A DNA stretch of 64,000 nucleotides from WHTK01 sp963711035 (GTDB taxonomy: Bacteria; Chloroflexota; Dehalococcoidia; DSTF01; WHTK01). Positions 8,517 to 16,861 of this stretch are shown here, in pieces. Positions within the stretch are counted from its first letter, which is position 1. Each line of letters starts with the position of its first letter. The stretch lies in the NCBI GenBank assembly GCA_963711035.1, contig CAVQCN010000003.1, positions 682,001 through 746,000 on the forward strand, written 5' to 3'. The translations under genes and the position numbers were made by a program. The notes below the pieces were generated by a model that did no database searches, was not told the DNA's origin, and saw only the letters and a list, made by a program, of their open reading frames with translations.

Positions 8517-10685
8517 ATGAGGCTGTTTTCCTACCGCAACCGTCCGTTTCATCTCAGTCACTTTCCGCTGGAGCGCCTGCCAAGGGCTGAGAAGGCGCCG
8601 CCGACCCGCGCCCGTCTGCCCTCGGACTCGATCGCGTTGGCGGAGAGCAGCGTGGCGCACGCCATGCCGGAGTACCTCGAACTGTTCACGAACACGTTCG
8701 ACCCGCCCGCCCAGCCAGTTGAGCAGTCATCGCCCGGTCCGGGCCGAATGCCGTACCTGCCCCAGGCGCCGGCTCTGGCGCCGGTATCCGACGATCCGCA
8801 GGTGCGCGCCGACAACCTCAAGGCTTCGGCGTACTTCATCGATGCGACGATGACCGGTATCTGCCGAATCGAAGCGTCTGATTGGCTGAGCGACGAGCAT
8901 CCGGAGCACAGCCACGCCTTCGTCATCCTGGTCGAGTTCGGCCGTGAACCGAATGCGGGCGAACCGGGCTTCGAGTGGACCCGCGGCAGCCAGGCAGCGC
9001 GCGGCGACGTGCGCGCCGCGGAGCTGAGCAGCGTCATTGCCGGGTACGTGCGGCAGCTGGGCTATTCTGCCCGCGCTCACGTGCCCGAGAACACCCAGAT
9101 CGGTATCGAGAACCTCGTGGTGCGGGCCGGCCTGGCGTTGCCGCGGCGAGGCACCCTTGAGGCCCCGTTCATCGGCAAGCGCTTCCGTGCCGGCGTCGTG
9201 ACCACAGACTACGAGATGGCCGTCGACATGCCTCTGAAGGCGCTGCGCAGCTGGGCCAGCCACGGTCCCGTCTGGTGGTTCGGCGCCGGCGGTGTCGAGT
9301 CGGCCATCGACCGCTGGCAGCAGCGCCGCCGGGCGGCCCACCTTGGGCCCTACCCGATGGAGGCGATCCGTCGCGCCGACGAACCAACGACGCTGATCAT
9401 CCGCGACGAGATCGTGCGCACACCGATGCGGGCCGAAGGCTTCGCGCGCGGCCGCTTCGGTGACTTCGGGGAGAAGGTGGCGGCGGCCGCCAAGATGGGC
9501 AACGCCAACCGCCATCCGATGTCCAAGGGCATGGGGCCGATTCAGGGTTCCATGGTGCCGCGTCAAGGCAACGGCGAGCCGATGACGCCGACCGGCATCG
9601 GCGGCGACCTCTCGGACCCGCAGCGGAACGCCGACGCGATCAAGGCCCTGGGCTACTTCATGGGCGCGGACTTCGTTGGCATCTGCGCGGCGGAGCCGTG
9701 GATGTTCTACTCGCACGACCGAAACGGCAAGGAGATCACGCCGTACCACAAGAACGTGGTCGTGATGCTGATCGACCAGGGCTACGAGACGATGGAAGGC
9801 GCTTCCGGCGACGACTGGATCTCTGGCTCGCAGTCGATGCGGGGCTACATGCGCGGTGCCGAGCTCGCCGGCGTCATGGCCGCGCACGTGCGGCGCATGG
9901 GCTACTCGTCGCGCGTGCATTCCAGCGCTGATTCGCAGATCCTGCACAACCCGGCGATCCTCATGTCGGGACTCGGCGAGATCAGCCGCATCGGCGACAC
10001 GCTGCTCAATCCCTTCATCGGGCCGCGCTCCAAGTCGGTGCTGTTCTCCACCGACCTGCCGATGCAGGTCGACAAGCCCATAGATGCTGGCGTGCAGCAC
10101 TTCTGCGAGACGTGCAACAAATGCGCTCGCGAGTGTCCCTGCAATGCCATCCCCTTTGGTCCGAAGGTCATGTTCAACGGTTACGAAACGTGGCGTATGG
10201 ACGCGGTGAAGTGCACGTCCTACCGCATGACTAACGACAAGGGCTCGTTCTGCGGCCGCTGCATGAAAATGTGCCCCTGGAACACCGAGGGCCTCGCCTC
10301 GCAGCGTTTCTTCATGTGGCTGGCCCGCAAGGTGCCCGCCACGCACTCCTGGATCGCGCTCCTGGACGACAAGCTGGGCAACGGCGAGCGCAACCCCGTG
10401 AAGCGCTGGTGGTTCGACCTCGATGTTGTGGACGGCGTTGCCGTGAAGCCGGCGCGCGGCACCAACGAGCGCGACCTGAATCTCGAGAACGTGGCCCGCG
10501 CCGCCATCCAGAAGCTCTCGATGCTACCGCCGCAGATCTGGCCGGCGCCGGACGAGACTGGCACCGTACCGCTCGATCGCGCTGCATCGATCAAGTTCTA
10601 CGAGGAGGCGGAGTCACCCTGGCACGCCCGCCGTCGCATCGCGAAAGGCGAGACGAGCGCGGAACGGGAGCTGGTCAAGAGCTAG
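8517..10685 (+). CDS. Reductive-dehalogenase-like Fe-S protein with internally duplicated domain
   Basis: A 722-residue homologue of corrinoid Fe-S reductive dehalogenases (RdhA). The C-terminal half carries both cluster motifs: C530-X2-C533-X2-C536-X3-C540 (FCETCNKCARECP) and C566-X12-C579-X2-C582-X3-C586 (FCGRCMKMCP). The corrinoid-binding region is present twice: about residues 95-250 (KASAYFIDATMTGIC, RGSQAARGDVRAAELSSV, APFIGKRFRAGVVTTDYEMA) and about 365-525 (KALGYFMGADFVGIC, SGSQSMRGYMRGAELAGV, NPFIGPRSKSVLFSTDLPMQ). Only the second copy is followed by Fe-S motifs. No Tat signal and no rdhB-like anchor gene are seen, so it is probably cytoplasmic and not respiratory. ATG 8517 follows GGGAGGG; an upstream GTG at 8484 has no good Shine-Dalgarno sequence. 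The substrate is unknown. Confidence 0.85.
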   Translation: MRLFSYRNRPFHLSHFPLERLPRAEKAPPTRARLPSDSIALAESSVAHAMPEYLELFTNTFDPPAQPVEQSSPGPGRMPYLPQAPALAPVSDDPQVRADNLKASAYFIDATMTGICRIEASDWLSDEHPEHSHAFVILVEFGREPNAGEPGFEWTRGSQAARGDVRAAELSSVIAGYVRQLGYSARAHVPENTQIGIENLVVRAGLALPRRGTLEAPFIGKRFRAGVVTTDYEMAVDMPLKALRSWASHGPVWWFGAGGVESAIDRWQQRRRAAHLGPYPMEAIRRADEPTTLIIRDEIVRTPMRAEGFARGRFGDFGEKVAAAAKMGNANRHPMSKGMGPIQGSMVPRQGNGEPMTPTGIGGDLSDPQRNADAIKALGYFMGADFVGICAAEPWMFYSHDRNGKEITPYHKNVVVMLIDQGYETMEGASGDDWISGSQSMRGYMRGAELAGVMAAHVRRMGYSSRVHSSADSQILHNPAILMSGLGEISRIGDTLLNPFIGPRSKSVLFSTDLPMQVDKPIDAGVQHFCETCNKCARECPCNAIPFGPKVMFNGYETWRMDAVKCTSYRMTNDKGSFCGRCMKMCPWNTEGLASQRFFMWLARKVPATHSWIALLDDKLGNGERNPVKRWWFDLDVVDGVAVKPARGTNERDLNLENVARAAIQKLSMLPPQIWPAPDETGTVPLDRAASIKFYEEAESPWHARRRIAKGETSAERELVKS

Positions 10686-10705
10686 GCTTGCCTGAAGGGA
10701 AGAAT

Positions 10706-10725
10706 CCCCGGCCTTCAGGCCGGGG
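10706..10725. terminator. GC-rich hairpin between convergent genes
   Basis: The arms CCCCGGCC and GGCCGGGG flank a TTCA loop. It sits 21 bases after the RdhA-like stop and 18 bases before the Rieske stop, so it can serve both convergent genes. There is no clear T-run. The shape resembles the right-end hairpins of IS200/IS605 elements, but nothing else of such an element is present. Confidence 0.5.
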
Positions 10726-10742
10726 TGAACCACCGGCCTCGC

Positions 10743-11087
10743 CTATCTGGCGCCCCAGCGCGGCGCCCCCAGCACCCTGTGGGGGCCGACCAGGATGTCG
10801 TCGCCTTCGATGCGCAGGTCGTAGAGGCGCAGCGGCGCCGACGCGCCGAAGCTCACGGAGCCGTCCGTCATCCTGAAGACGATGCGGTGGTAGACACACG
10901 TGATGGTCGAGCCGCGGATCTCGCCCTCGATCAGGGGAAACTGGGCGTGGGGGCAGGCGTTCTCGAAGGCGTGGAAGGTGCCGTCATCGGCGCGGGCAAC
11001 GACGACGCGATTCTCGCCGACGCGGACGAGCTTCATCTCGCCGGGCTGGATGTCGTCGACCTTGGCTACGGTGGTGAACTCGGACAC
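10743..11087 (-). CDS. Rieske-type [2Fe-2S] ferredoxin
   Basis: A 114-residue single-domain Rieske protein. The cluster ligands are C45-P-H47 and C64-V-Y-H67, with the usual loop between them. The residue after the second His is Arg instead of the common Gly. Stand-alone proteins of this size serve as electron donors for oxygenases or sit in nitrite-reductase small-subunit-like roles; no oxygenase lies next to it. GTG 11087 is chosen because AGAGAG lies at good distance; GTG 11093 would touch it. It converges on the RdhA-like gene, so a redox partnership is possible but unproven. Confidence 0.85.
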   Translation of the reverse strand: MSEFTTVAKVDDIQPGEMKLVRVGENRVVVARADDGTFHAFENACPHAQFPLIEGEIRGSTITCVYHRIVFRMTDGSVSFGASAPLRLYDLRIEGDDILVGPHRVLGAPRWGAR

Positions 11088-11205
11088 ACGCACTCTCTTC
11101 GCTGCTGGATATCACTCGTTTTCGCTATTGAACCACGGCAGGCGCGTGTGTGTCATCGAACGCGACGCGACGTAACCCAGCGAGGCGGGTAGAATCCCTC
11201 ACAAC

Positions 11206-11847
11206 GTGCTCATCGATCTCCACACGCACACGAGAGTCCATTCGTGGGACTCCTTTCTCAGCCCTGACGCCCTGATCGAGCGGGCAAAGGAGGCCGGGCT
11301 GGACGGCGTCTGCTTCACCGAGCACGACTTCTTCTGGGATCACGGCGCCGTGCATGAGCTGGCGCGTAAACACGACTTCCTGGTGATTCCCGGCATCGAG
11401 ATCAACACGGAAGACGGGCACGTGCTCTGCTTCGGCCTCGAGAAGTACGTCTACGGCATGCACCGCTGGCCGGAGCTCATCGATCACGTGCGGCGCGCCA
11501 GGGGAGCCATGATCGCCGCCCACCCGTATCGGCGGCAGATGCCGTGGGACGCCAAGGATCGTTCCGACTACGTCAACGGCCTGGAGCGCGCCTTGCTCAA
11601 CCCGTGCTATACGGAATGCGCCGGCATCGAGGTGATCAATGGCCGTGGTAAGGAGGTCGAGAACCAGTTCTCGGCCGAGCTGTGCGAACGCCTCTCGATG
11701 CCCACGGCCGCTAACTCCGACTCGCACGCGTTGCACGACATCGGCAAGTGTGCGACCGAGTTCCTGCGCCCTGTGACCGACCTGGAGAGCCTGATCGAGG
11801 AGCTGAACGCGGGCAGATTTCGCGCCGTACGCCTCAATGCACATTGA
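11206..11847 (+). CDS. PHP-domain metal-dependent phosphoesterase
   Basis: A 213-residue PHP-fold protein. The metal ligand motifs are in order: LIDLHTHTRVHSWD, FTEHDFFWDHG, IPGIEINTEDG, AAHPYRRQMPW, NGRGKEVENQF and ANSDSHALHDIG. This matches stand-alone PHP proteins of the YciV/RNase AM and histidinol-phosphatase superfamily, which hydrolyse phosphate esters or short nucleic acids. The exact substrate cannot be read from the sequence. GTG start; only a weak Shine-Dalgarno sequence is visible. It is transcribed divergently from the Rieske gene. Confidence 0.85.
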   Translation: MLIDLHTHTRVHSWDSFLSPDALIERAKEAGLDGVCFTEHDFFWDHGAVHELARKHDFLVIPGIEINTEDGHVLCFGLEKYVYGMHRWPELIDHVRRARGAMIAAHPYRRQMPWDAKDRSDYVNGLERALLNPCYTECAGIEVINGRGKEVENQFSAELCERLSMPTAANSDSHALHDIGKCATEFLRPVTDLESLIEELNAGRFRAVRLNAH

Positions 11848-11956
11848 ATCCGGCCGTGATCTTGGCTACCTTTCACAGAGATTCGCGCAGAGAGGTCAGA
11901 CACCCGATCACCTCGCCGATCGCAGACCGCTGGCCTGAGTCAGAAAGGACTGAGGA

Positions 11957-12931
11957 ATGCCTGAAGGATGGTTGGAAGGTAAGGTCGCCGTCGTAACAGG
12001 CTCCGGCCGCGGTATCGGCCGCGGAGTGGCCATGATGATGGCAGCGGAAGGCGCCAAGGTGGTGGTCAACGACCCGGGCGTCAACCTGGACGGCTCCGGC
12101 CACGACGCCGGCCCAGCCGAGCAGGTCGTCGAGGAGATCAGGAAGGCGGGCGGCCAGGCGCTGCCGAACTTCGACTCCATCGCCACGATGGAGGGCGGCG
12201 AGAACCTGATCAAGACGGCGCTGGACGGCTTCGGCGCCCTCGACATCGTCGTCAATGTGGCCGGCATCCTGCGAGACCGCATGATCTTCAACATGAGCCG
12301 CGAGGAGTGGGACGCGGTGATCGCCGTGCACCTCAAGGGCCACTTCGCAACGATCAAGCCCGCTTCGGTGTTGATGCGCCAGCAGCGCCACGGCCGCATC
12401 ATCAACTTCTCGTCCAGCAGCGGCCTGATTGGGAACGCGGGCCAGGCGAACTACGGTGCTGCCAAGGCAGGTATCGCCGGTCTGACACGCGTCGTGGCGC
12501 GAGACCTGGGGCGCTACGGCGTCACCTGCAACGCGATCGCACCCGGCGCCAACACGCGCATGACGTCCAGCGTCTCGGACACGGCCCGCGAGCTGCGATC
12601 TCGCGCCGGCATCCAGGCGGGCGGATCGGCATCGCTGCCAGGCGCGACGGACGCGTCCAGCCGCGACCCAGAGCGAGTTGCGCCGATGGTCTGCTTCCTC
12701 GCCTCCGATTTCGCCTGGAACATCAACGGCCAGATCTTTAACGTGGCGGGCGGCAACGTCTCCATCGCCAACCACCCGCTGCCGTACCGGACGATCTACA
12801 AGCCGGGTATGTGGACGCTGGACGAGCTGGATGCCCTGGTGCCGTCTCGCCTGATGGCGGGCACGACGAACCCGGCGCCGCCGGCAGCTGACCTGGATGT
12901 TCCGGGACGCCCGGCCGCGGTCGAGAGCTAG
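11957..12931 (+). CDS. SDR dehydrogenase, MFE-2-like (tandem copy 1)
   Basis: A 324-residue short-chain dehydrogenase. The cofactor loop GSGRGIGRGVA, the NVAG motif (NVAGILRDRMIF), the Ser in NFSSSSGL and the catalytic Y166-x3-K170 in NYGAAKAG are all present. The sequence VVVNDPGVNLDGSG and the GILRDR segment resemble the hydroxyacyl-CoA dehydrogenase domain of peroxisomal multifunctional enzyme 2, so a 3-hydroxyacyl-CoA or related substrate is likely. After the SDR core is a roughly 50-residue Pro-rich tail (GMWTLDELDALVPS...). The next gene, 14 bases downstream, is a close paralogue. Confidence 0.85.
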   Translation: MPEGWLEGKVAVVTGSGRGIGRGVAMMMAAEGAKVVVNDPGVNLDGSGHDAGPAEQVVEEIRKAGGQALPNFDSIATMEGGENLIKTALDGFGALDIVVNVAGILRDRMIFNMSREEWDAVIAVHLKGHFATIKPASVLMRQQRHGRIINFSSSSGLIGNAGQANYGAAKAGIAGLTRVVARDLGRYGVTCNAIAPGANTRMTSSVSDTARELRSRAGIQAGGSASLPGATDASSRDPERVAPMVCFLASDFAWNINGQIFNVAGGNVSIANHPLPYRTIYKPGMWTLDELDALVPSRLMAGTTNPAPPAADLDVPGRPAAVES

Positions 12932-12945
12932 AGAGAGGCGAGAGA

Positions 12946-13917
12946 ATGGCAGACAGACTCAAGGGCAGAACAGCAGTCGTGACCGGCTCCGGCCGCGGCA
13001 TTGGCCGCGCCGTGGCAATGCTCCTCGGTGAAGAAGGCGCCAACGTCGTCGTCAACGACCCGGGCGTCAACCTGGACGGCTCCGGCACCGACAACGGTCC
13101 GGCCGAGCAGGTGGTCAACGAGATCAAGGCCAAGGGTGGTACGGCCGTACCGAACTTCGACTCGATCGCCACGGTGGAGGGCGGCGAGAACTTGATCAAG
13201 ACGGCGCTGGACAACTTCGGCCGCATCGACATCCTGATCAACGTTGCCGGCATCCTGCGCGACCGCATGGTGTTCAACATGTCCGAAGAGGAGTGGGACG
13301 CGGTCATCGCCGTCCACCTCAACGGCCACTTCAACACGATCAAGCCGGCCTCGATCCTCATGCGCCAGCAGCGCTTCGGCCGCATCGTGAACTTCTCGTC
13401 CATCTCCGGCCTCGGCGGCAACCCCGGCCAGGCCAACTACGGCGCCGCGAAGGCGGGCATCGCCGGCCTCACGCGCGTGGTGGCGCGCGACCTGGGACGC
13501 TACGGCGTTACCTGCAACGCGATCGGGCCGGGCGCTAACACCCGCATGACCGCCAGCGTATCCGACACGGCACGCCAGCTGCGCGCCGGCGTTTCGGGTG
13601 GCGGCGGCGCCGGTGGCGGCGAGGTGCAGGACATCCGCCGCCCCGAGTTGCCGCCCATGCGTGACGCGGAGTACGTGGCGCCCATGACGGTCTGGCTCTG
13701 CACGGACGCGGCCTGGGACGTAAACGGCAAGGTCTTCCACGTCCAGGGCGGCACGGTCGGCCTGGCGCTGGAGGAGACGCCCGCCAAGGCCATTTCGAAG
13801 GAAGGCATGTGGACCATCGATGAGCTGGCGACGTACGTCCCCAGCCAGGTCATGCTGAACGTGCCGAACCCGGCGCCGCCGGCCCCGGACCTCAGTCTCC
13901 CCGGCCGCCCGGTCTAG
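12946..13917 (+). CDS. SDR dehydrogenase, MFE-2-like (tandem copy 2)
   Basis: A 323-residue paralogue of the preceding gene, with nearly the same sequence over the first 220 residues (GSGRGIGRAVA, NVAGILRDRMVF, Y165-x3-K169). It differs mainly in a Gly-rich insertion (SGGGGAGGGEVQD, about residues 213-225) where copy 1 has GGSASLPGATD. The C-terminal tail GMWTIDELATYVPS is shared. The pair is co-transcribed and looks like a local duplication, perhaps forming a heteromer or acting on different acyl lengths. A bidirectional terminator follows the stop by about 20 bases. Confidence 0.85.
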   Translation: MADRLKGRTAVVTGSGRGIGRAVAMLLGEEGANVVVNDPGVNLDGSGTDNGPAEQVVNEIKAKGGTAVPNFDSIATVEGGENLIKTALDNFGRIDILINVAGILRDRMVFNMSEEEWDAVIAVHLNGHFNTIKPASILMRQQRFGRIVNFSSISGLGGNPGQANYGAAKAGIAGLTRVVARDLGRYGVTCNAIGPGANTRMTASVSDTARQLRAGVSGGGGAGGGEVQDIRRPELPPMRDAEYVAPMTVWLCTDAAWDVNGKVFHVQGGTVGLALEETPAKAISKEGMWTIDELATYVPSQVMLNVPNPAPPAPDLSLPGRPV

Positions 13918-13939
13918 GGACTAGCGTCCCGCAAAGCTA

Positions 13940-13975
13940 CGAGAGGCCGCCCCGACATGTAGGGGCGGTCTCTCG
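13940..13975. terminator. Bidirectional terminator between SDR and FNT genes
   Basis: Two 14-base arms (CGAGAGGCCGCCCC and GGGGCGGTCTCTCG, one G-T wobble) around an 8-base loop, followed by TTTAG. It lies between convergent genes and fits both strands. Confidence 0.75.
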
Positions 13976-13976
13976 T

Positions 13977-14867
13977 TTAGCCGATGGGACGGCTGTTGCG
14001 CCGATAAATCAGCCAGTAGACCAGGCCGACCAGCACGCCGCCGCCGATCACGTTACCTATAGTCACGGGCAGCAGGTTCGCGTAGGCAAAATGGACCCAG
14101 TCGAGGTTGCTCAACGCCGCTCGGTCGAGGCCTGCGGCAGCGACGACCGCATCTTTCGACTTGAGGAAGATGCCTAGCGGCACGAAGTACATATTCGCGA
14201 CACTGTGCTCGAAGCCGCTGGCCACGAACGCGCTGATTGGAAAGACGACACCTATTGCCTTGTCGACGTTGCTACGCGCGCTGAAGCTCAACCAGACCGC
14301 CAGGCAGACCAGCGCATTACAAAGGACGCCGAGAAACAGGGCCTCGGTCCAGCCGAGGTGCACCTTGGCGTTAGCGATGCGCAGCGCGTTTGCGCCGACG
14401 TCGTTGCCGGCGAAGCGCCACTGGCCGGAGAGATAGACGAGCGCTGCCGTGCCGACCGAGCCAACGAAGTTGCCGACATAGACCAGGCACCAGACCTGAA
14501 GCAATCGTTGCAGGCTGACGCGTCCGGACGCCCAGGCCATGACGATCAGGTTGTCTCCGGTGAACAGCTCAGCGCCGGCAACGACCACGAGGATCAGGCC
14601 GAGGCTGAAGGCGAGGCCACCGAGCAGCCGCGTTACGCCATAGCCGGCGCCGGTTTCGGTAGTAACGGTTGTGAAGAAGCCTGCGCCGAGGGCAATGAAG
14701 GCGCCGGCCAGGACTGCAAGTGTGAACAGGTTGAGCGTGTCCATCCTGGACTTCGCTTCGCCCAATGTTTCAGCGCGTGCTGCCATGTCTGGTGGCAGAT
14801 AGGGATCCATGCTTGGGCTTGGCTGGACGGCTGTCTCGTTGACGTGGACATCTCTCATCTCATTCAT
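13977..14867 (-). CDS. Formate/nitrite transporter (FNT) family channel
   Basis: A 296-residue FNT-fold membrane protein with six predicted transmembrane segments after a 40-residue polar N-terminus (LPPDMAARAETLGEAK is the usual FNT entry helix). Family features include AGAELFTGDNLIVMAWASG, the NFVGSVGTAALVYLSG pore segment, LCNALVCLAVWLS and GFEHSVANMYFVPLGIFL with the central His of FNT channels. Members carry formate, nitrite, hydrosulfide or acetate; substrate choice cannot be told from the motifs. No pfl, nir or fdh genes lie next to it. Confidence 0.9.
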   Translation of the reverse strand: MNEMRDVHVNETAVQPSPSMDPYLPPDMAARAETLGEAKSRMDTLNLFTLAVLAGAFIALGAGFFTTVTTETGAGYGVTRLLGGLAFSLGLILVVVAGAELFTGDNLIVMAWASGRVSLQRLLQVWCLVYVGNFVGSVGTAALVYLSGQWRFAGNDVGANALRIANAKVHLGWTEALFLGVLCNALVCLAVWLSFSARSNVDKAIGVVFPISAFVASGFEHSVANMYFVPLGIFLKSKDAVVAAAGLDRAALSNLDWVHFAYANLLPVTIGNVIGGGVLVGLVYWLIYRRNSRPIG

Positions 14868-15011
14868 AATCGGCGATCAGTGACGCCCTCTCAAATGCCG
14901 ATCGGCATAGTCCGCGCGGCGAATAGCAGGTCTCGATCTCATTGGCAGAAGCTTCGAACCGCCGCACGCACTTGCACCTATCGTGGTGGAGGTGTTGCGA
15001 GTCTCGACAGG

Positions 15012-15632
15012 CTAGAACACCTTCTCGCCGCGCACGATCAGAGATGTCGCGACTTCCTCCTGAAGTAGCTCCCCCGTGAGCGAGTACTCACGAATGCTGA
15101 TCGGCAAGGGGAAAGTCGGGAGGAAGGTGTACTCGGTCTTGTCGTAGGACGTGTGTAGCGTCAGCAGAGTCTGGTCTGCGGCCTCATCGACCTCGTAGTA
15201 CCAGTGCGCCGGGTCATTCTGTCCACCGCCTGCGGTCGAGATCAAAGACTCGGCGGTCCGGAACCACACGCCCGGGACGGTCGTCGCGTCCGGCTCCGGC
15301 TCTTCAGCTCCCTCAGGGCCGCCGTTCATCGAACGGTGCATCGTCTTGCCGTCGTACCGTTCGTAGTCGCCGGGTTGATAAGGGCCGAACTGGTCTGGCG
15401 TGCGGCCGAGGAGAGTCTGCTTCCAGTCGTCCTCGTTGGTGTATACCAGCTCGTAGACGTCCGTCTCATGCGAAGTACGCACCTCCCTCGTCATGTCGAA
15501 GGAAGGGATGACGGAACTTGCAGGCTGTGAAGCCGCTTTATGAGCGAGCTGACCGCGTGTCACCAACGCCGCTGCCACAACGATAGCGGCAAAGGTCAGG
15601 AGGAGTGCGGTCCGTCTAGCCGCTGGCTTCAG
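15012..15632 (-). CDS. Membrane-anchored protein of unknown function, probable CTG start
   Basis: I do not recognise this 206-residue protein. From a CTG at 15632-15630, nine bases after the stop of the upstream alcohol dehydrogenase gene, the N-terminus reads MKPAARRTALLLTFAAIVVA, a clear anchor or signal. The first GTG (15578) falls inside this hydrophobic segment. There is no ATG, GTG or TTG between the upstream stop and that point; a G-rich Shine-Dalgarno sequence (AGGGGG) precedes the CTG. The outer domain has DVYELVYTNEDDWKQTLL and an acidic PEPDATT loop, with a beta-rich C-terminus. It is probably co-transcribed with the dehydrogenase. Confidence 0.6.
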   Translation of the reverse strand: MKPAARRTALLLTFAAIVVAAALVTRGQLAHKAASQPASSVIPSFDMTREVRTSHETDVYELVYTNEDDWKQTLLGRTPDQFGPYQPGDYERYDGKTMHRSMNGGPEGAEEPEPDATTVPGVWFRTAESLISTAGGGQNDPAHWYYEVDEAADQTLLTLHTSYDKTEYTFLPTFPLPISIREYSLTGELLQEEVATSLIVRGEKVF

Positions 15633-15640
15633 CTCGCCCC

Positions 15641-16720
15641 CTAAAACTCGAGGATCGAGCGCCCGGCGATCCGGCCGTGACGCAGGTCGTCGCAGGCTTC
15701 GTTGATCTGGTCCAGCTTGTAGCGCCGCGTCACCATGCGGTCCAGCGGCAGCTTGCCTTCCTGGAACCAGCGCACCAGCATCGGGAAGTCGCGGTCCGGG
15801 ATGCTGCAGCCGCCGGGCGCGCCGCGGTAGACCTTGCCGCCGAACAGCATGCCCATCGGCAAGACCGGCGGCTCGCCGTGCGGCACGCCGACCAGCACCG
15901 CGACGCCGCCGTCGCGATCGCCGGGGCGCCGGGCCCGCGCCGCCTGCAGAATCTGCTCCATCGTCACCTTGGCGCCGATCGCATCAAAGGCGATGTCGAC
16001 GCCGGAGCCGGGCAAACCGCCCATCATCTCGCGGATGGCGACGACAGCATCCCCCTTGGCGGCGTTGATGCCGTGCGTGGCGCCGAACTCGCGCGCGAAG
16101 GCCAGCTTCTCGTCCGTCAGGTCGACGGCGACGATCGGATAGGCGCCCACCGCGGCGCAGCCGGCGATGACGGACAGACCGACGCCGCCGGCGCCGATCA
16201 CGGCGACCGAGTCGCCGGGCCGCACCTGCGCGGCGTTGATCGCGGCGCCGACGCCGGTCATGACGGCGCAGCCGATGATCGATGTCACCGCCGTGTCCAC
16301 GTCCCCATCGAGCGGCACGACCATCGACTGATCGGCGATGACGTCCTCGGCCCAGGTGAAGGTACCAGTGTAGGCTGGCGCGCCGAAGCCAACGGGCTGG
16401 CCGCGATAGGTCATCTTCGCGGGCACCGGCGCAGGGCCGCCGGGGTGGCGCGGCACCCAGGTGACCATGACGTGATCGCCTTCCTTGACGTGGTCGACCT
16501 GCGAGCCGGTCGCTACGACGACACCCGTGGACTCGTGGCCCAGGATGATCGGCACGGCCGGGTTGGGGCGGTCGAGCTCGTGCAGCTGCGAGTGGCAGAC
16601 ACCCGACGCGAACTGCTTGATGAGCACCTGGCTCGGTTCTGGGGCCGGTAGTTCGATCTCGTCGACGACCATGGGCTTGCCGCTCTCGACGAAGATTGCG
16701 GCGCGGGTTCGGGTGGTCAC
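15641..16720 (-). CDS. Zinc-dependent alcohol dehydrogenase family protein
   Basis: A 359-residue medium-chain dehydrogenase. GTG 16720 is the start because AGGAGG lies 7 bases before it; a longer frame reaching 16882 has no family-like sequence. Catalytic zinc ligands are C42 (SGVCHSQ) and H62-E63 (LGHEST), with a third Cys in SIIGCAVMTGVG. The NAD(P) loop is VIGAGGVGLSVIAG. The structural-zinc lobe is missing: its four Cys are replaced by WVPRHPGGPAPVPAKM, although the loop is long, as in class III-like enzymes. The end (DDLRHGRIAGRSILEF) matches S-(hydroxymethyl)glutathione/mycothiol dehydrogenase relatives. The substrate is not determined. Confidence 0.85.
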   Translation of the reverse strand: MTTRTRAAIFVESGKPMVVDEIELPAPEPSQVLIKQFASGVCHSQLHELDRPNPAVPIILGHESTGVVVATGSQVDHVKEGDHVMVTWVPRHPGGPAPVPAKMTYRGQPVGFGAPAYTGTFTWAEDVIADQSMVVPLDGDVDTAVTSIIGCAVMTGVGAAINAAQVRPGDSVAVIGAGGVGLSVIAGCAAVGAYPIVAVDLTDEKLAFAREFGATHGINAAKGDAVVAIREMMGGLPGSGVDIAFDAIGAKVTMEQILQAARARRPGDRDGGVAVLVGVPHGEPPVLPMGMLFGGKVYRGAPGGCSIPDRDFPMLVRWFQEGKLPLDRMVTRRYKLDQINEACDDLRHGRIAGRSILEF

Positions 16721-16861
16721 AGGGCTGCCTCCTGTCCGATTCTCGCTCAAACGACGGCCATAGCTTAGACCCTCGGACCCGGTCTGACACGGATCGTTTT
16801 GACCGCCGTCGGGCGTCGACAACTTGACGGAATCGATCAAGAATCGTGCCGAGAGGTGAAC

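Noticed and set aside
8727..10346. 539-codon frame antisense to the RdhA-like gene
   Set aside because: Same cause: high-GC shadow of a gene whose Fe-S motifs are on the plus strand.
10700..10730. IS200/IS605 right-end remnant
   Set aside because: Only the hairpin resembles such an end; no tnpA/tnpB or left end is present, and a terminator between convergent genes explains it.
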